Source of the DNA: a virus
Virus record (IMG/VR): IMGVR_UViG_3300046001_003135
Location: 1 to 30,152 of that record
Reading direction: 5' to 3' (one strand)
DNA length: 30,152 nucleotides
The notes below the pieces were generated by a model that saw only the letters and a list, made by a program, of their open reading frames with translations, was not told the DNA's origin and ran no database searches. The translations under genes were made by a program, and so were the position numbers. Position 1 is the stretch's first letter. Every line of letters begins with the position of its first letter. Below are positions 6,359-15,200 of the stretch, in pieces.

Positions 6359-6619
6359 ATGGACATACCGACTATCGTGACAACTGTACTCAGCATCCTA
6401 GCACCAGTTGGTGCCTCTGCAACAGCATTGTGGAAATGGATTGTCAGACAGTTGGATGAGTGCAAAGCCAAGCACGCTGAGTCACTGGAGAAGATTGATA
6501 ACCTTCACGATGAACTACGTACTCTCTCAGAAGATGTCGGCAACATGCGTGGTCAGCTAAGCGTATACCAATCACGCAAAAATACAGAAAAGGGTGTTGA
6601 CGTTACACCCACACCTTGA
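6359..6619 (+). CDS. Small membrane protein with coiled coil
   Basis: The 86-aa protein has one hydrophobic N-terminal segment (about residues 4-28). A heptad-like charged coiled-coil stretch follows (about 32-70), then a short Thr/Pro tail. No family is certain. The layout fits small phage membrane proteins such as holin-like or lysis-associated proteins, but no lysin is visible nearby, so that role is only a possibility. An AAGGA site lies about 10 bp upstream. The gene is followed by a terminator-like hairpin. Confidence 0.6.
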   Translation: MDIPTIVTTVLSILAPVGASATALWKWIVRQLDECKAKHAESLEKIDNLHDELRTLSEDVGNMRGQLSVYQSRKNTEKGVDVTPTP

Positions 6620-6637
6620 TAATCTTTGCGTAAACAT

Positions 6638-6704
6638 ACCCACAAACTTAGTTACGGCACCATCACCAGGTAATCCAAGGTAACTTTAAGTCCCTGTGGG
6701 TTTT
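6638..6704 (+). terminator. Long intrinsic terminator-like hairpin
   Basis: ACCCACA (6638-6644) pairs with TGTGGGT (6695-6701). Just inside, ACTTAGTTAC pairs nearly fully with GTAACTTTAAGT. A TTTT tract follows. It closes the 4365-6619 operon. The 24-nt apical loop is long, so a regulatory structure is an alternative. Confidence 0.6.
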
Positions 6705-6720
6705 GTCGTTTGCAGTAAAC

Positions 6721-6737
6721 GCGGATCGTTGATCCGC
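6721..6737 (+). promoter_or_regulatory. Perfect inverted repeat upstream of a virion gene
   Basis: GCGGATC-GTT-GATCCGC forms a 7-bp perfect stem 23 bp before the GTG start at 6761. It could be an operator or an RNA stem in the leader. No T-tract follows, so it is not a standard terminator. Confidence 0.4.
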
Positions 6738-6760
6738 TGTTGATAAAAAAGGGGTAAAAC

Positions 6761-7411
6761 GTGGGCGATCCAGTGCCATCATCGGCAATTTACGACGCGA
6801 CGACTGGTGGTCTGTCTGTGATCGTGATCACTGGTGGATCGACTGGTGACGTACTGACTAAGCAGAGCGATGGCACCTATGCACCGGTGACGCCGTCAAG
6901 CGGCGGCAGCCCCGGCGGGTCTAGCGGGCAGGTCCAGTACAACAACGCCGGAGCATTCGGCGGAATGACTGCAGTCGTGTACGCTGGCACGGGATCACAT
7001 GTAACAATTACCTCGCAGGCCGCTTCGACAATTCCGCTTTGCATCAAAGGGGCCGCGTCGCAGTCTGGGCCGCTGATTGAGACGCAGAATTCTAGCGGTA
7101 CGAGATTGCTGTGGATCGACCCGTCTAGTGCCACGAATGCAGAAGCAGGAAGGTTGCGGCACGGAGCAAAAACAGCGTACCTTGGCTGGTATTCGAGTGA
7201 TTGGCTGTCGCTTGATGGGGGGAATGGGACTCTCTGTTTTCATGCGTTTGTTTGGGGATCTGCGTTCACTGCAAGATTGAGAACGGACGGCACAATAACT
7301 TTACAGACGCTAGCAAGCGATAGCGGGAACAACGCTACGCTGTACTGCAAAAACGGTGAATTGTACTGGCGTGGCGGAGCGGGAACGATCACAAAACTTG
7401 CGAACACTTGA
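6761..7411 (+). CDS. Fibre-like virion protein
   Basis: The 216-aa protein starts with GTG after an AGGGG site. It is rich in Gly, Ser and Thr and has a Gly/Ser/Pro linker near residues 46-56. The next stretch, GQVQYNNAGAFGGM, is common in phage head or tail fibre proteins, and beta-rich repeats follow, such as STIPLCIKGAASQSGPLIE. No chaperone or receptor domain is recognised. Its DNA is visibly richer in GCG, GGC and CGA codons than the morphogenesis genes downstream. It is probably a minor fibre or decoration protein; whether head or tail cannot be told. Confidence 0.6.
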   Translation: MGDPVPSSAIYDATTGGLSVIVITGGSTGDVLTKQSDGTYAPVTPSSGGSPGGSSGQVQYNNAGAFGGMTAVVYAGTGSHVTITSQAASTIPLCIKGAASQSGPLIETQNSSGTRLLWIDPSSATNAEAGRLRHGAKTAYLGWYSSDWLSLDGGNGTLCFHAFVWGSAFTARLRTDGTITLQTLASDSGNNATLYCKNGELYWRGGAGTITKLANT

Positions 7412-7421
7412 GGTACCGACC

Positions 7422-7769
7422 GTGGACAAAATCGAGATCAAGATCACTCGCGGATGTGATGCAGGCGGCAACGGTGGAAGCGTCGTTGATCATGCGGCGG
7501 CAATTCTTGGAGCAATGCCTAGTGGCGTTCCGATTGTCGATGTGATCGTTGCTGCGTTCGCAGAGGCATATGGTCTGCATGAGGTCGAGGTCGACGGCGA
7601 AATGCAGCCAGTCTCGGGCTTCCGGAATGTTTCATATCGACTACGGCAGCACATGACAGAAATCGTGTCGTCGTATGCTCAGAGGCAGGCACAGCAACAA
7701 GCTGCACAGCAGGCAGGAGCGGCGGTGTCAACGGCTCTTGGCAATGTCACGATTTTGGATCAGGTGTAA
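7422..7769 (+). CDS. Hypothetical virion-associated protein, 115 aa
   Basis: No family is recognised. The start at GTG 7422 is chosen because of a GAGG site 8 bp upstream and because it avoids overlap with the upstream gene; an upstream ATG at 7356 is less likely. The protein has an acidic N-terminal half with a Gly-rich patch and a helical C-terminal part with a Gln/Ala run (AQRQAQQQAAQQAGAA). It lies 3 bp before the next structural gene. Confidence 0.55.
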   Translation: MDKIEIKITRGCDAGGNGGSVVDHAAAILGAMPSGVPIVDVIVAAFAEAYGLHEVEVDGEMQPVSGFRNVSYRLRQHMTEIVSSYAQRQAQQQAAQQAGAAVSTALGNVTILDQV

Positions 7770-7772
7770 ACA

Positions 7773-9107
7773 ATGACGACGCAAACCATTCACATACACA
7801 CATTCGATTACGGGGCATCGCTCAGCAGTGCGACACTTCGCAATGTGTCTGATGATACGCTGGTTGCGACCGCAGACACCGTAAATGAGGTAACTGCGGA
7901 TTCGGGATTGTACGCGGCTGTTTTTGGTGAGGTTTCTGTCATCGCAGCCGGGGAATATCGGCTAAGGGCAGTTGTAGGCGGAAAGCCGATCAATCGCTAT
8001 GTGACATTGGATGGGACAAATAACGAGGTAGTTGAGGCCCGAAACGAGCGCCTATCGGTACTGGACTCCGCTGCTACTGCCGCACTGGTAGACTTGATCT
8101 GGGATGAGCCATTAACAGGTGCCACGCATAATGTCGCCACGTCCTCTGGCAAACGACTGCGTCAGTCAACAGCATTCCAGCAAATCGACTCGACTGTCAT
8201 TGATGCGTCTGCAACCACAACTACGTTCATCACTGGCCTCGATTCAGCGGTCGATGATTTTTACAACGACTCAATGCTGGTGTTCACCGATGGGGCACTG
8301 GCCGGACAGGTTCGTTCGATAGTAGACTATGTGGGAGCCACAAAGACCATCGTGCTGGAGGAAGCTCTGACATCGGCTCCGGTCAACGGAGTGGCGTTTA
8401 CCATCGTTTCGCTGCATATCCATCCGGTGAGTCAGATTCAGAGTGGGCTGGCGACGAGTGCTGCATTGGCTGCAGCTAAAACTATTTTAGACAAGGTTGA
8501 TACCGGACTGGTCGTCGACGGTGCTGTTTACCAGTTTACTGCGAATATGCTGGAGCTAGCACCTGCTGGTGGTGGTGGAGGTGGCGGTGACGCTACACTC
8601 GCCAAGCAAGAAGAGATACTTGCTCAATTGGATCTGGTTCAAGCTCAGACCGATCTCATCGGTACTGCCGCAGGAGCCACTACACTACTTGCTGCTGCAG
8701 TCCTAGAACCCGGAACCATTACTTCGTTCCCAGAAACTCTTACGATCGGTGATTCGTACACGGAACAGAATGGTCGTGAGATCCAGATCCCAATCGTTGA
8801 CACTGATGGTACTCCGCTATCGTCTACAGGCTCCCTGAACTTCGCTGATGCTTCTGTTACTTTCACGCTTCAACGATCCGGTGAGACTGACTCTACACGA
8901 GTCATTACAGGTACTGCAACTTTCGTAGACCCTCCGGGTACTGGAACAGGTGCTGGTGCTCCTTACGCTGTCATTGAACTTCCTGCTTCAGAAACAGCCA
9001 AGGGACTCAAGAAGTACAAGTACTCTGGCATCCTGACCTTTACGTGGACCGGAACAGGAACTGATGTCATGTCCTTCGAGACTGACACCGTTACATTCGA
9101 CAACTAA
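7773..9107 (+). CDS. Large modular virion protein with Gly and Thr-Gly linkers
   Basis: The 444-aa product is modular. Residues about 1-90 are a beta-rich domain, then come a 'LIWDEPLTGATHN' motif (about residues 107-119) often seen in phage tail-type proteins and a further beta domain to about 225. After a Gln/Ala/Leu helix there is a run of seven Gly (about 265-271), a helical 'QEEILAQLDLVQAQTDLI' stretch, and a C-terminal beta-sandwich-like domain containing PGTGTGAGAP and WTGTGTD. Codon use changes at about the Gly run: the part before resembles the 6761-7769 genes, the part after resembles the rest of the phage. A minor virion or fibre-type protein is likely. Confidence 0.6.
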   Translation: MTTQTIHIHTFDYGASLSSATLRNVSDDTLVATADTVNEVTADSGLYAAVFGEVSVIAAGEYRLRAVVGGKPINRYVTLDGTNNEVVEARNERLSVLDSAATAALVDLIWDEPLTGATHNVATSSGKRLRQSTAFQQIDSTVIDASATTTTFITGLDSAVDDFYNDSMLVFTDGALAGQVRSIVDYVGATKTIVLEEALTSAPVNGVAFTIVSLHIHPVSQIQSGLATSAALAAAKTILDKVDTGLVVDGAVYQFTANMLELAPAGGGGGGGDATLAKQEEILAQLDLVQAQTDLIGTAAGATTLLAAAVLEPGTITSFPETLTIGDSYTEQNGREIQIPIVDTDGTPLSSTGSLNFADASVTFTLQRSGETDSTRVITGTATFVDPPGTGTGAGAPYAVIELPASETAKGLKKYKYSGILTFTWTGTGTDVMSFETDTVTFDN

Positions 9108-9122
9108 GACTCGACACACCCC

Positions 9123-11015
9123 ATGTCGCTAGAACTTGAAATAGACCCAGCTTCTTCGTACATCTCAGGTAACCAGAAGATAAAGGTTCCAGATCCCATC
9201 TACGAATTCGATAAGATGATCGGATGGAAATGGATCGAACTGAATACCTGCGACTTTCTTAGAGGCATCCCCGGATACGACCCGTTCGTTACAGCCAAAG
9301 ACTATTACTTTGACTGTGCTGAATGGGATCGTATAATTGCATTCGTAGTCAATGAGTGCTGCTTTCCAGAAGGTGAGTTAACAGGACTGCCGTACATCCC
9401 TGAACGATGGCAGTCCAGCATCTACGCCAACTTGTTCTGCTGGAAGCATAAGGATACCCACCTCCGACGTTACCGCGAATGTTTCATATACGTTCCACGA
9501 AAGAACAGTAAGACCTCATCGTTCGGGGCGATCATCTCGCTGATCATGTTCTTCGTAGACAAAGAGAAACGCTCACAGAACTATTGCTGTGCGGCTGATG
9601 TGGAGCAAGCCTCCAACAACTTTCGTCACTGTCAGTACATGATCGAGAACAACCCCAAGCTAATCTCCAGACTACGAGAAAAACGAGTATTCAGGTCCAC
9701 ACGATCTTTTGAGCATACCGATGGTGCTATCTACAAAGTCCTATCGTCTATCGCAGATACCAAGCACGGATTATCCCCCAACTTCGTGTACGTCGATGAA
9801 GTTCACGCTCATCCCAATAGCGAGCTTATTGACGTTATGCTCACAGGAACTGCTGCCCGTACCCAACCCCTTGTACTGTACACGACCACCGCTGACTATG
9901 ATCGCCCCTCAGTCTGCAACAGCCTATACGACAAAGCCAAGAACATTGCCAGTGACAAGCAGTGGGAACCAACCTTCCTGCCGGTGATCTATGAAGCCGA
10001 TCTATCAGATGACTTCCGTTCAGAAAAAGTGTGGAAGAAAGCCAACCCGAATTACGGTAAGTCCATCCGTAAAGATTACTTCGAGCGTCTGGTTCGCAAC
10101 GCCCAAGACAACCCTGTAGAACTTAACCGATTTCTTCGTCTTCATCTTAACGTCCGTACCAAAACAGAAACAGCTTGGATTCCATCCCACATCTGGGCCA
10201 ACGGAAACGCTAGTCCTGAAACCCCATTACTGTCGATCACTGCTATCAAAGAGTGGATGTCAAAGCACCCATTCTGGTGCAACATTGCTAACGACCAGAA
10301 ATTTACTACGGCAACTTCGGTTGACGTGTACATTGGTCGCTATCAGTTGTACTGGTCGTGGTTCATTCGTCAGGTTGAATTCCTACAAGAAGAAGAGTGT
10401 TACGCTGGATTCGACAACGCTTCGGTGAACGATATTGCATCACTGAACTTGTGGTTTCCTAAGTACGGTGTTATGCTGCACTGGGGCTGGTGTCCTGCAA
10501 CCTCCATATACCAGCGATCTCAGGAACAGAACCTACCTTACAGTCAGTGGTGGGAATCAGGTGTCATCAATGCAACATCCCCTCTGGATACAGTCGATGA
10601 GAACGCAATCATTACTGCCATGCTTGGGGATGGAAACAACAAAGGTATCCTTTCCCATTTCTCCGGTTGTCGAGAAATATGCTTCGACCGCTGGGGATCA
10701 CATCATATTTACACTACCCTCAAGCAATACGGTTTTCCAGCTAGAGCTTACCCCCAGTCCTTTGCCGGAATGAATGAGCCTTGCCGTCGAATGGAAGCGT
10801 TGGCTATCGACCACCAATTCCAGCATGGCGGACACCCTGTCCTTGATTGGATGATCGGAAACGTAGTTATCGTGCAGTCCAGAGATGGACAACGCAGACC
10901 GGACAGATCGAAGTCTACAAACAAGATCGACGGTATCGTAGCGGGGTTAATGGCCATGGGAGCATGGATGTACCCTGAAGTTGAAACCATCACAGAAATC
11001 CGTGGTTTGAAATAG
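9123..11015 (+). CDS. terL: Phage terminase large subunit, HK97-type
   Basis: The 630-aa protein is the packaging motor. The Walker A-like P125-R126-K127-N128-S129-K130-T131 and the Walker B FVYVDEVHAHP (D225, E226) match the Terminase_1 ATPase, and the coupling motif YTTTAD follows at about residues 258-263. The C-terminal nuclease shows GFDNASVNDIASL with two acidic residues, then FDRWGSHHI and the end motif STNKIDGIVAGLMAMGAW. The length is slightly above the family's usual 500-600. It is followed 8 bp later by the portal gene. No strong ribosome site is seen before ATG 9123. Confidence 0.92.
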   Translation: MSLELEIDPASSYISGNQKIKVPDPIYEFDKMIGWKWIELNTCDFLRGIPGYDPFVTAKDYYFDCAEWDRIIAFVVNECCFPEGELTGLPYIPERWQSSIYANLFCWKHKDTHLRRYRECFIYVPRKNSKTSSFGAIISLIMFFVDKEKRSQNYCCAADVEQASNNFRHCQYMIENNPKLISRLREKRVFRSTRSFEHTDGAIYKVLSSIADTKHGLSPNFVYVDEVHAHPNSELIDVMLTGTAARTQPLVLYTTTADYDRPSVCNSLYDKAKNIASDKQWEPTFLPVIYEADLSDDFRSEKVWKKANPNYGKSIRKDYFERLVRNAQDNPVELNRFLRLHLNVRTKTETAWIPSHIWANGNASPETPLLSITAIKEWMSKHPFWCNIANDQKFTTATSVDVYIGRYQLYWSWFIRQVEFLQEEECYAGFDNASVNDIASLNLWFPKYGVMLHWGWCPATSIYQRSQEQNLPYSQWWESGVINATSPLDTVDENAIITAMLGDGNNKGILSHFSGCREICFDRWGSHHIYTTLKQYGFPARAYPQSFAGMNEPCRRMEALAIDHQFQHGGHPVLDWMIGNVVIVQSRDGQRRPDRSKSTNKIDGIVAGLMAMGAWMYPEVETITEIRGLK

Positions 11016-11023
11016 GACATCAC

Positions 11024-12835
11024 ATGGGCTGGTTTTCTCGCAAACCAAAAGATACTATCTCCAAGACCGCTGTCGGCAACTTAATCGACATCGTACTTAA
11101 TACTACGGGTACGCTGTCATGGAAGAACCTGTTTGGCGTACTGAACCACGAGAAGCAGTATACCAACAACACGACTGCTGCTCTGAAGTTGTCTGCCGTT
11201 AAGTGTGCTATCGACATTTACACCGGCATGATTGGTTCCATTCCTCGTCGTATGTACGCACTGGAAGCTGGCTCACAAGCCAAGACTAAAGTCGTACCAA
11301 CAACGGACAACCCAGCTTCACGCATCTTCTCTCATTACTTCCATCCAGAACTATCCTCCGACGACGGTCTCCTGACAATCGTCTACGATGTCCTGATGGA
11401 CGGTAACTGTTACTTCTACCGAGAGCGTGACCTCCAAGGTCGTACGTCCCGCCTGTACTACATTCACCCGTCCAGAATTACACGAGGGAACATCTCTCGT
11501 GCTTCTGGTCAGGAACAACTGTCTACAGGTCGTAAAGCTGTTCAAGGCGAACTTCTGTACCGCATTGACACAGGAGTATCCTCTCGCGACATCCGTACAG
11601 AGCCTCTGCTGCTGCCTAAGAGCGACATTGCCCACTTCAAGGGTAAAGTCCTCGATACGGAATACCACCGTGCTATCGGCTTCGTAGAGTGTTCTGAGGT
11701 GTCTCTGGATCTCTACCGTGCTTCTGAAGAGTTCGGCTGGAAGTTCTACAGTCGTGGTATCGCTACGCAGATGTTCCTGACGACAGAGAACCGACTGGCT
11801 CCTGAAGTCCTGAAGCGTCTCGAAGCCAACTTCACAGACGATCCCAACGCTCCGCTGGAAGACATCTTCCGTACCCGTATCCTCGAACAGGGACTGAAGC
11901 CTGTTCACATGGGTATTCCGTTCCAGCATCTCCAGTTCATCGAGACTCGTGCTTTCAGCGTTGAAGACGTAGCACGCGGACTGAACATTCCACCTGCTCT
12001 GCTCCACAGCTACATGGGAACCAAAGCTGGTGATGCTGATCTATCACAGGCAGTAGCCCTGTTTGTCCAGACGGGTATTGGTCCATTACTCTCACGCATC
12101 GCAGGTCAGTTCAAGTCGGAGCTTATCCCTCTGCCATCTCAGATGTTGTACTGCTTCGAGTTCGAGTTACTGTACCTCTACCGTAACGTCATCGACAAGT
12201 TTACTACCGCTCTCAGAAACTTGTTTGAGATCGGCTTCATCGACAGGACTTACGGTGCTGGTCTCCTCGGTATGCACATTGATCCTAACGATGAGTCCAG
12301 TGCCTTGCGTTATGTTCCTGTTAACCTGATGACCGTCCAGCACTCGCTTCACTTGGAGGAAGGTGCTGATCTTGCCAATGACATGGCTGAAGCTCAGATC
12401 GAAACCACCAAGAAGACTAACGAAGGTATGGTGTCTGCCGAAGAACATGCAGCAGTCACGGAGAAAGCTGAAGCAGCCAAAGCTCCATCAGGAGGCAAGA
12501 TGGACAAGTCTCCTTCGGGCGACAACATCGACAAGCGTATCCGAAATGCTGAAGAGAGAGTGAAGTCGGCATTCCTTAATGTCATCAACGGTTTGAAGCA
12601 GTACGAGACTCGTGTACTTGATCAGAAGAAGCAGTCCCGTCCTGACGACTTCGATGTTGCTAAGGCTGAGTTCTACAACGATAAGTTCCACGGAATGCTG
12701 ATGGACCAGCTAGCACCTTGGAAAGACCTGATCACCATTGGTCCATCAACTCTGGACAACGTCGTCGCAGATTGGGTATCCAACCAGAAATCACCAGAAG
12801 GAATTGACAATGAAGTCACTTGTATTGAACCGTAA
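11024..12835 (+). CDS. Phage portal protein, HK97-type
   Basis: The 603-aa product matches the phage portal family (PF04860), the dodecameric ring through which DNA enters. Seen are the N-terminal KCAIDIYTGMIGSIPRRMY segment, a central VEDVARGLNIPPALL motif typical of these portals near residues 311-325, and the hydrophobic wing/stem region. Beyond about residue 450 it has a charged, Lys/Glu/Ala-rich extension with coiled-coil character, longer than in the shortest members. It lies between terL and the protease, and its last 26 bp overlap the protease gene in another frame. Confidence 0.9.
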   Translation: MGWFSRKPKDTISKTAVGNLIDIVLNTTGTLSWKNLFGVLNHEKQYTNNTTAALKLSAVKCAIDIYTGMIGSIPRRMYALEAGSQAKTKVVPTTDNPASRIFSHYFHPELSSDDGLLTIVYDVLMDGNCYFYRERDLQGRTSRLYYIHPSRITRGNISRASGQEQLSTGRKAVQGELLYRIDTGVSSRDIRTEPLLLPKSDIAHFKGKVLDTEYHRAIGFVECSEVSLDLYRASEEFGWKFYSRGIATQMFLTTENRLAPEVLKRLEANFTDDPNAPLEDIFRTRILEQGLKPVHMGIPFQHLQFIETRAFSVEDVARGLNIPPALLHSYMGTKAGDADLSQAVALFVQTGIGPLLSRIAGQFKSELIPLPSQMLYCFEFELLYLYRNVIDKFTTALRNLFEIGFIDRTYGAGLLGMHIDPNDESSALRYVPVNLMTVQHSLHLEEGADLANDMAEAQIETTKKTNEGMVSAEEHAAVTEKAEAAKAPSGGKMDKSPSGDNIDKRIRNAEERVKSAFLNVINGLKQYETRVLDQKKQSRPDDFDVAKAEFYNDKFHGMLMDQLAPWKDLITIGPSTLDNVVADWVSNQKSPEGIDNEVTCIEP

Positions 12836-13544
12836 GCAGTTGCCTTCTGGTGAAACGCTGGAATGCAAGGTCACCTTCAACAAGGCTGACGAACTGCTGA
12901 TCTATGACATCATCATGCCTCAGAAGACGTATGATGGTGAGACCTTCAACTTCGCTACACCCGCCGATGTTACAGACTTCCTGAAGGATGCACCACGAGA
13001 CTTCAACGTCCGTATCAACTCTTCAGGTGGCGAAGTCGGTGCTGCTCTGGCAATGTACAATCGCTTGCTGGAACATCCCGGTAAGGTTACAACCATCGTC
13101 GACGGATACGCATTCAGTTCTGCTGGCTGGCTGGCACTTGCTGGCTCAGAGCGACAGATATGCAATGGCGGTCTATTCATGATGCACAACCCATACCTGT
13201 ACGCCAAGATCGACTCACTCAATGAGATCCAGAACGTACAGAACCGCTGGGAGTCTCACCGCAACAGCATCGTAGATATCTTCACTACCAGAACTTCTAT
13301 GAACGAAGCTCAGGTGAAGACTCTTATGGAAGCTGAGACCTACATGTCTGCCTCAGAAGCAGTAACCAATGGCTTGTTCCATTCCGTCCGTAACGCTAAA
13401 CCTGATACTGCCATCCTCAACTGCCTGCATATTCCTGACGCAGTTAAGAATCGAGCAGACGTTTCTATTGCACAAAATGTAGTAGACGTAAATGCTCTTA
13501 GAATCAGGGCTTTGAACTTACGAAAGAATTTTGCAATTAAGTAG
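12810..13544 (+). CDS. ClpP-like prohead maturation protease
   Basis: The 244-aa protein is a serine protease of the ClpP/S14 type that trims the scaffold part of the capsid protein. The fold signatures are INSSGGEV (oxyanion region), GYAFSSAGWLALAG with the likely nucleophile S103, and FMMHNP with H126. The closing 'MSASEAVTNGL' helix follows. The start at 12810 is chosen because AGAAGGA is properly spaced and because earlier in-frame ATGs (12738) give an unrelated N-terminus inside the portal gene. It is directly upstream of the major capsid gene, the usual order. Confidence 0.9.
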   Translation: MKSLVLNRKQLPSGETLECKVTFNKADELLIYDIIMPQKTYDGETFNFATPADVTDFLKDAPRDFNVRINSSGGEVGAALAMYNRLLEHPGKVTTIVDGYAFSSAGWLALAGSERQICNGGLFMMHNPYLYAKIDSLNEIQNVQNRWESHRNSIVDIFTTRTSMNEAQVKTLMEAETYMSASEAVTNGLFHSVRNAKPDTAILNCLHIPDAVKNRADVSIAQNVVDVNALRIRALNLRKNFAIK

Positions 13545-13573
13545 TTGACGGGCTTCCGTCATGCTGTTATTCT
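13545..13573 (+). promoter_or_regulatory. Putative promoter for the major capsid gene
   Basis: TTGACG (13545-13550, 5 of 6) and TATTCT (13568-13573, 4 of 6) are separated by exactly 17 bp and sit immediately after the protease stop codon. The 13545-13652 gap is otherwise empty of genes and would provide a leader of about 70 nt. Confidence 0.55.
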
Positions 13574-13652
13574 TACCGTGTCAAAGGCTATGCCCACAGC
13601 AACGCACATAAGCAGACGCCAGATGCCACATCACAATCTAGGAGGTTTTGTC

Positions 13653-15104
13653 ATGGCTTCTGCCATCGCTAATCGCGTACTCGTATTCAACGATACGCCC
13701 GCCAAACACGACGACATCTTGAAGATGACCGTCAACCAGCTTCAGGACGAACGAACTCGTCTCATTACTGTCACCGAAGTCTTCGATGCCAAGGGCGACA
13801 AGCTCTCATCTGAAGACGCTCAGGCTTACTCAGACGCTGTGGATCGCATTGAAGCGGTTCAGAACGCACTGAGCAAGACTCCTGCCGGTCTCGCTGAGCG
13901 TAAGGCTGCACTGCTCGCCACGTCTCGTATCGCCAATGCGACAAGTGGGCTGACCTTTGACTTCTCCAAGAGTGTACACACTCGTCCAGCATGGGAAGAC
14001 GACAAGGACAAGTTCGGCTTCAAGAACCAGCAGGAATACCTGGGTGCTGTTGTCAACGCCTACAAGTCTCGCAATCCAGAAGCAATCGACCCACGGTTGA
14101 AAGCTGCTGTGATGGACGCAGTAGGCTCTGACGAATTCAGCAAGGCCAACTGGGAAGCAGCAGGTATCACTGTACCTCGTGGCTTCATCAACACGGTCAT
14201 GCAGCTTGAGCCAGAAGCTGACCAGCTTACGAGCAAGATGACTCGCATCCCAATGACCGCTCCAACGGTCGACATTCCTGCCCGAGTTGACAAAGACCAC
14301 AGCACTTCCGTGACTGGTGGATTCGCTGTCTACCGTGGTAAGGAAACTGCTGCTCCGACGCTCAGCAAGAACGCCATGGAGATGATCACACTGAAGGCAC
14401 ATGAACTGAACGGTGCTGCTGCAGCAACCAATCAGTTGATGGCTGACAGTCCTCTCTCTATCGCTGCTCTGATTGATCAGGGACTGCGTCAGGAAGCTCG
14501 CTCTTACCGCATCAACGAACTGTTGAACGGTAACGGCATCGGTCGACCTCTGGGTATGTTGCACTCCAGCAACGATGCATTGCTGACTGTTCTCCGTGAA
14601 AGCGGCCAGTCAACATCTGTTATCGTCAACGGTACCAACATCCTGAAGATGCGTCAGCGAGTCTGGGGTTACGAGAATGCAGTGTGGCTGTGCTCTCTGG
14701 ACCTGTTCCCGACAATCGCAACGCTGCACATCGAGTCGCCAAACAACGCTGGTCTCGTGAAGCTGTTCTACCCTGCTGACTCTGCCAACCCAGACATGCT
14801 GCTCGGTCGTCCAATCATCTGGACAGAGTACATGAATGGTATCACCAGCGGTCAGGACGGCTCAGCCATCAGCGAGTGGAACGACAACTTCCTCGCTTGC
14901 GTCAACCCAACGCAGGTACTGTACGGTGAACGCGGAACTGGAACGCTGACACGCAGCATCCACGTACGCTTCCTCGAACGCGAAGAAGTCTTCCTCTTCA
15001 CCAGCTTCGACGATGCTCGCCCATGGTGGAAGACCGTCATGACTCCTGCCAAGGCTGGTCTGACTCTGTCACCATTCGTTGTCCTGTCCAAGACGACTGC
15101 ATAG
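13653..15104 (+). CDS. Major capsid protein, HK97 fold
   Basis: The 483-aa product matches the HK97-type Phage_capsid family (PF05065). An N-terminal helical/charged region of roughly 110 residues corresponds to the delta (scaffolding) domain that the upstream protease should remove. The body carries typical phrases: GFINTVM, PARVDKDHSTSVTGGFAVY, the E-loop-like region, and GIGRPLGML near residue 295. A late LLGRPIIWTEYM follows near residues 389-400. The start at 13653 has a perfect AGGAGG ribosome site (13640-13645); a longer frame back to 13545 has none. A promoter-like site lies before and a terminator-like hairpin after, as suits a very abundant protein. Confidence 0.92.
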   Translation: MASAIANRVLVFNDTPAKHDDILKMTVNQLQDERTRLITVTEVFDAKGDKLSSEDAQAYSDAVDRIEAVQNALSKTPAGLAERKAALLATSRIANATSGLTFDFSKSVHTRPAWEDDKDKFGFKNQQEYLGAVVNAYKSRNPEAIDPRLKAAVMDAVGSDEFSKANWEAAGITVPRGFINTVMQLEPEADQLTSKMTRIPMTAPTVDIPARVDKDHSTSVTGGFAVYRGKETAAPTLSKNAMEMITLKAHELNGAAAATNQLMADSPLSIAALIDQGLRQEARSYRINELLNGNGIGRPLGMLHSSNDALLTVLRESGQSTSVIVNGTNILKMRQRVWGYENAVWLCSLDLFPTIATLHIESPNNAGLVKLFYPADSANPDMLLGRPIIWTEYMNGITSGQDGSAISEWNDNFLACVNPTQVLYGERGTGTLTRSIHVRFLEREEVFLFTSFDDARPWWKTVMTPAKAGLTLSPFVVLSKTTA

Positions 15105-15117
15105 TTCATGCAGGTTT

Positions 15118-15156
15118 GAGGGGCATGTAGTAAGGTCCACCTGAACCATGCCCCTC
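15118..15156 (+). terminator. Stem-loop after the major capsid gene
   Basis: GAGGGGCATG (15118-15127) pairs perfectly with CATGCCCCTC (15147-15156), ten base pairs with a 19-nt loop. The following tract (TCCCTTCCG) is poor in T, so it may act as a partial terminator or as a 3' stabilising hairpin. It occupies most of the gap between the capsid gene and 15201. Confidence 0.6.
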
Positions 15157-15200
15157 TCCCTTCCGTGTTTCGATTCTTCTCCTGTACAGGAACAAATACT

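Noticed and set aside
6359-6619. Holin with lysis cassette
   Set aside because: One membrane segment and a coiled coil fit, but no endolysin or spanin is adjacent, so the role is not claimed.
11351-12007. Minus-strand open frame of 218 codons inside the portal gene
   Set aside because: It is antisense to a clear portal gene, with no start signal and no known domain.
13830-14564. Minus-strand open frame of 244 codons inside the capsid gene
   Set aside because: It is a shadow of the major capsid protein; its composition follows the capsid codons and nothing supports expression.
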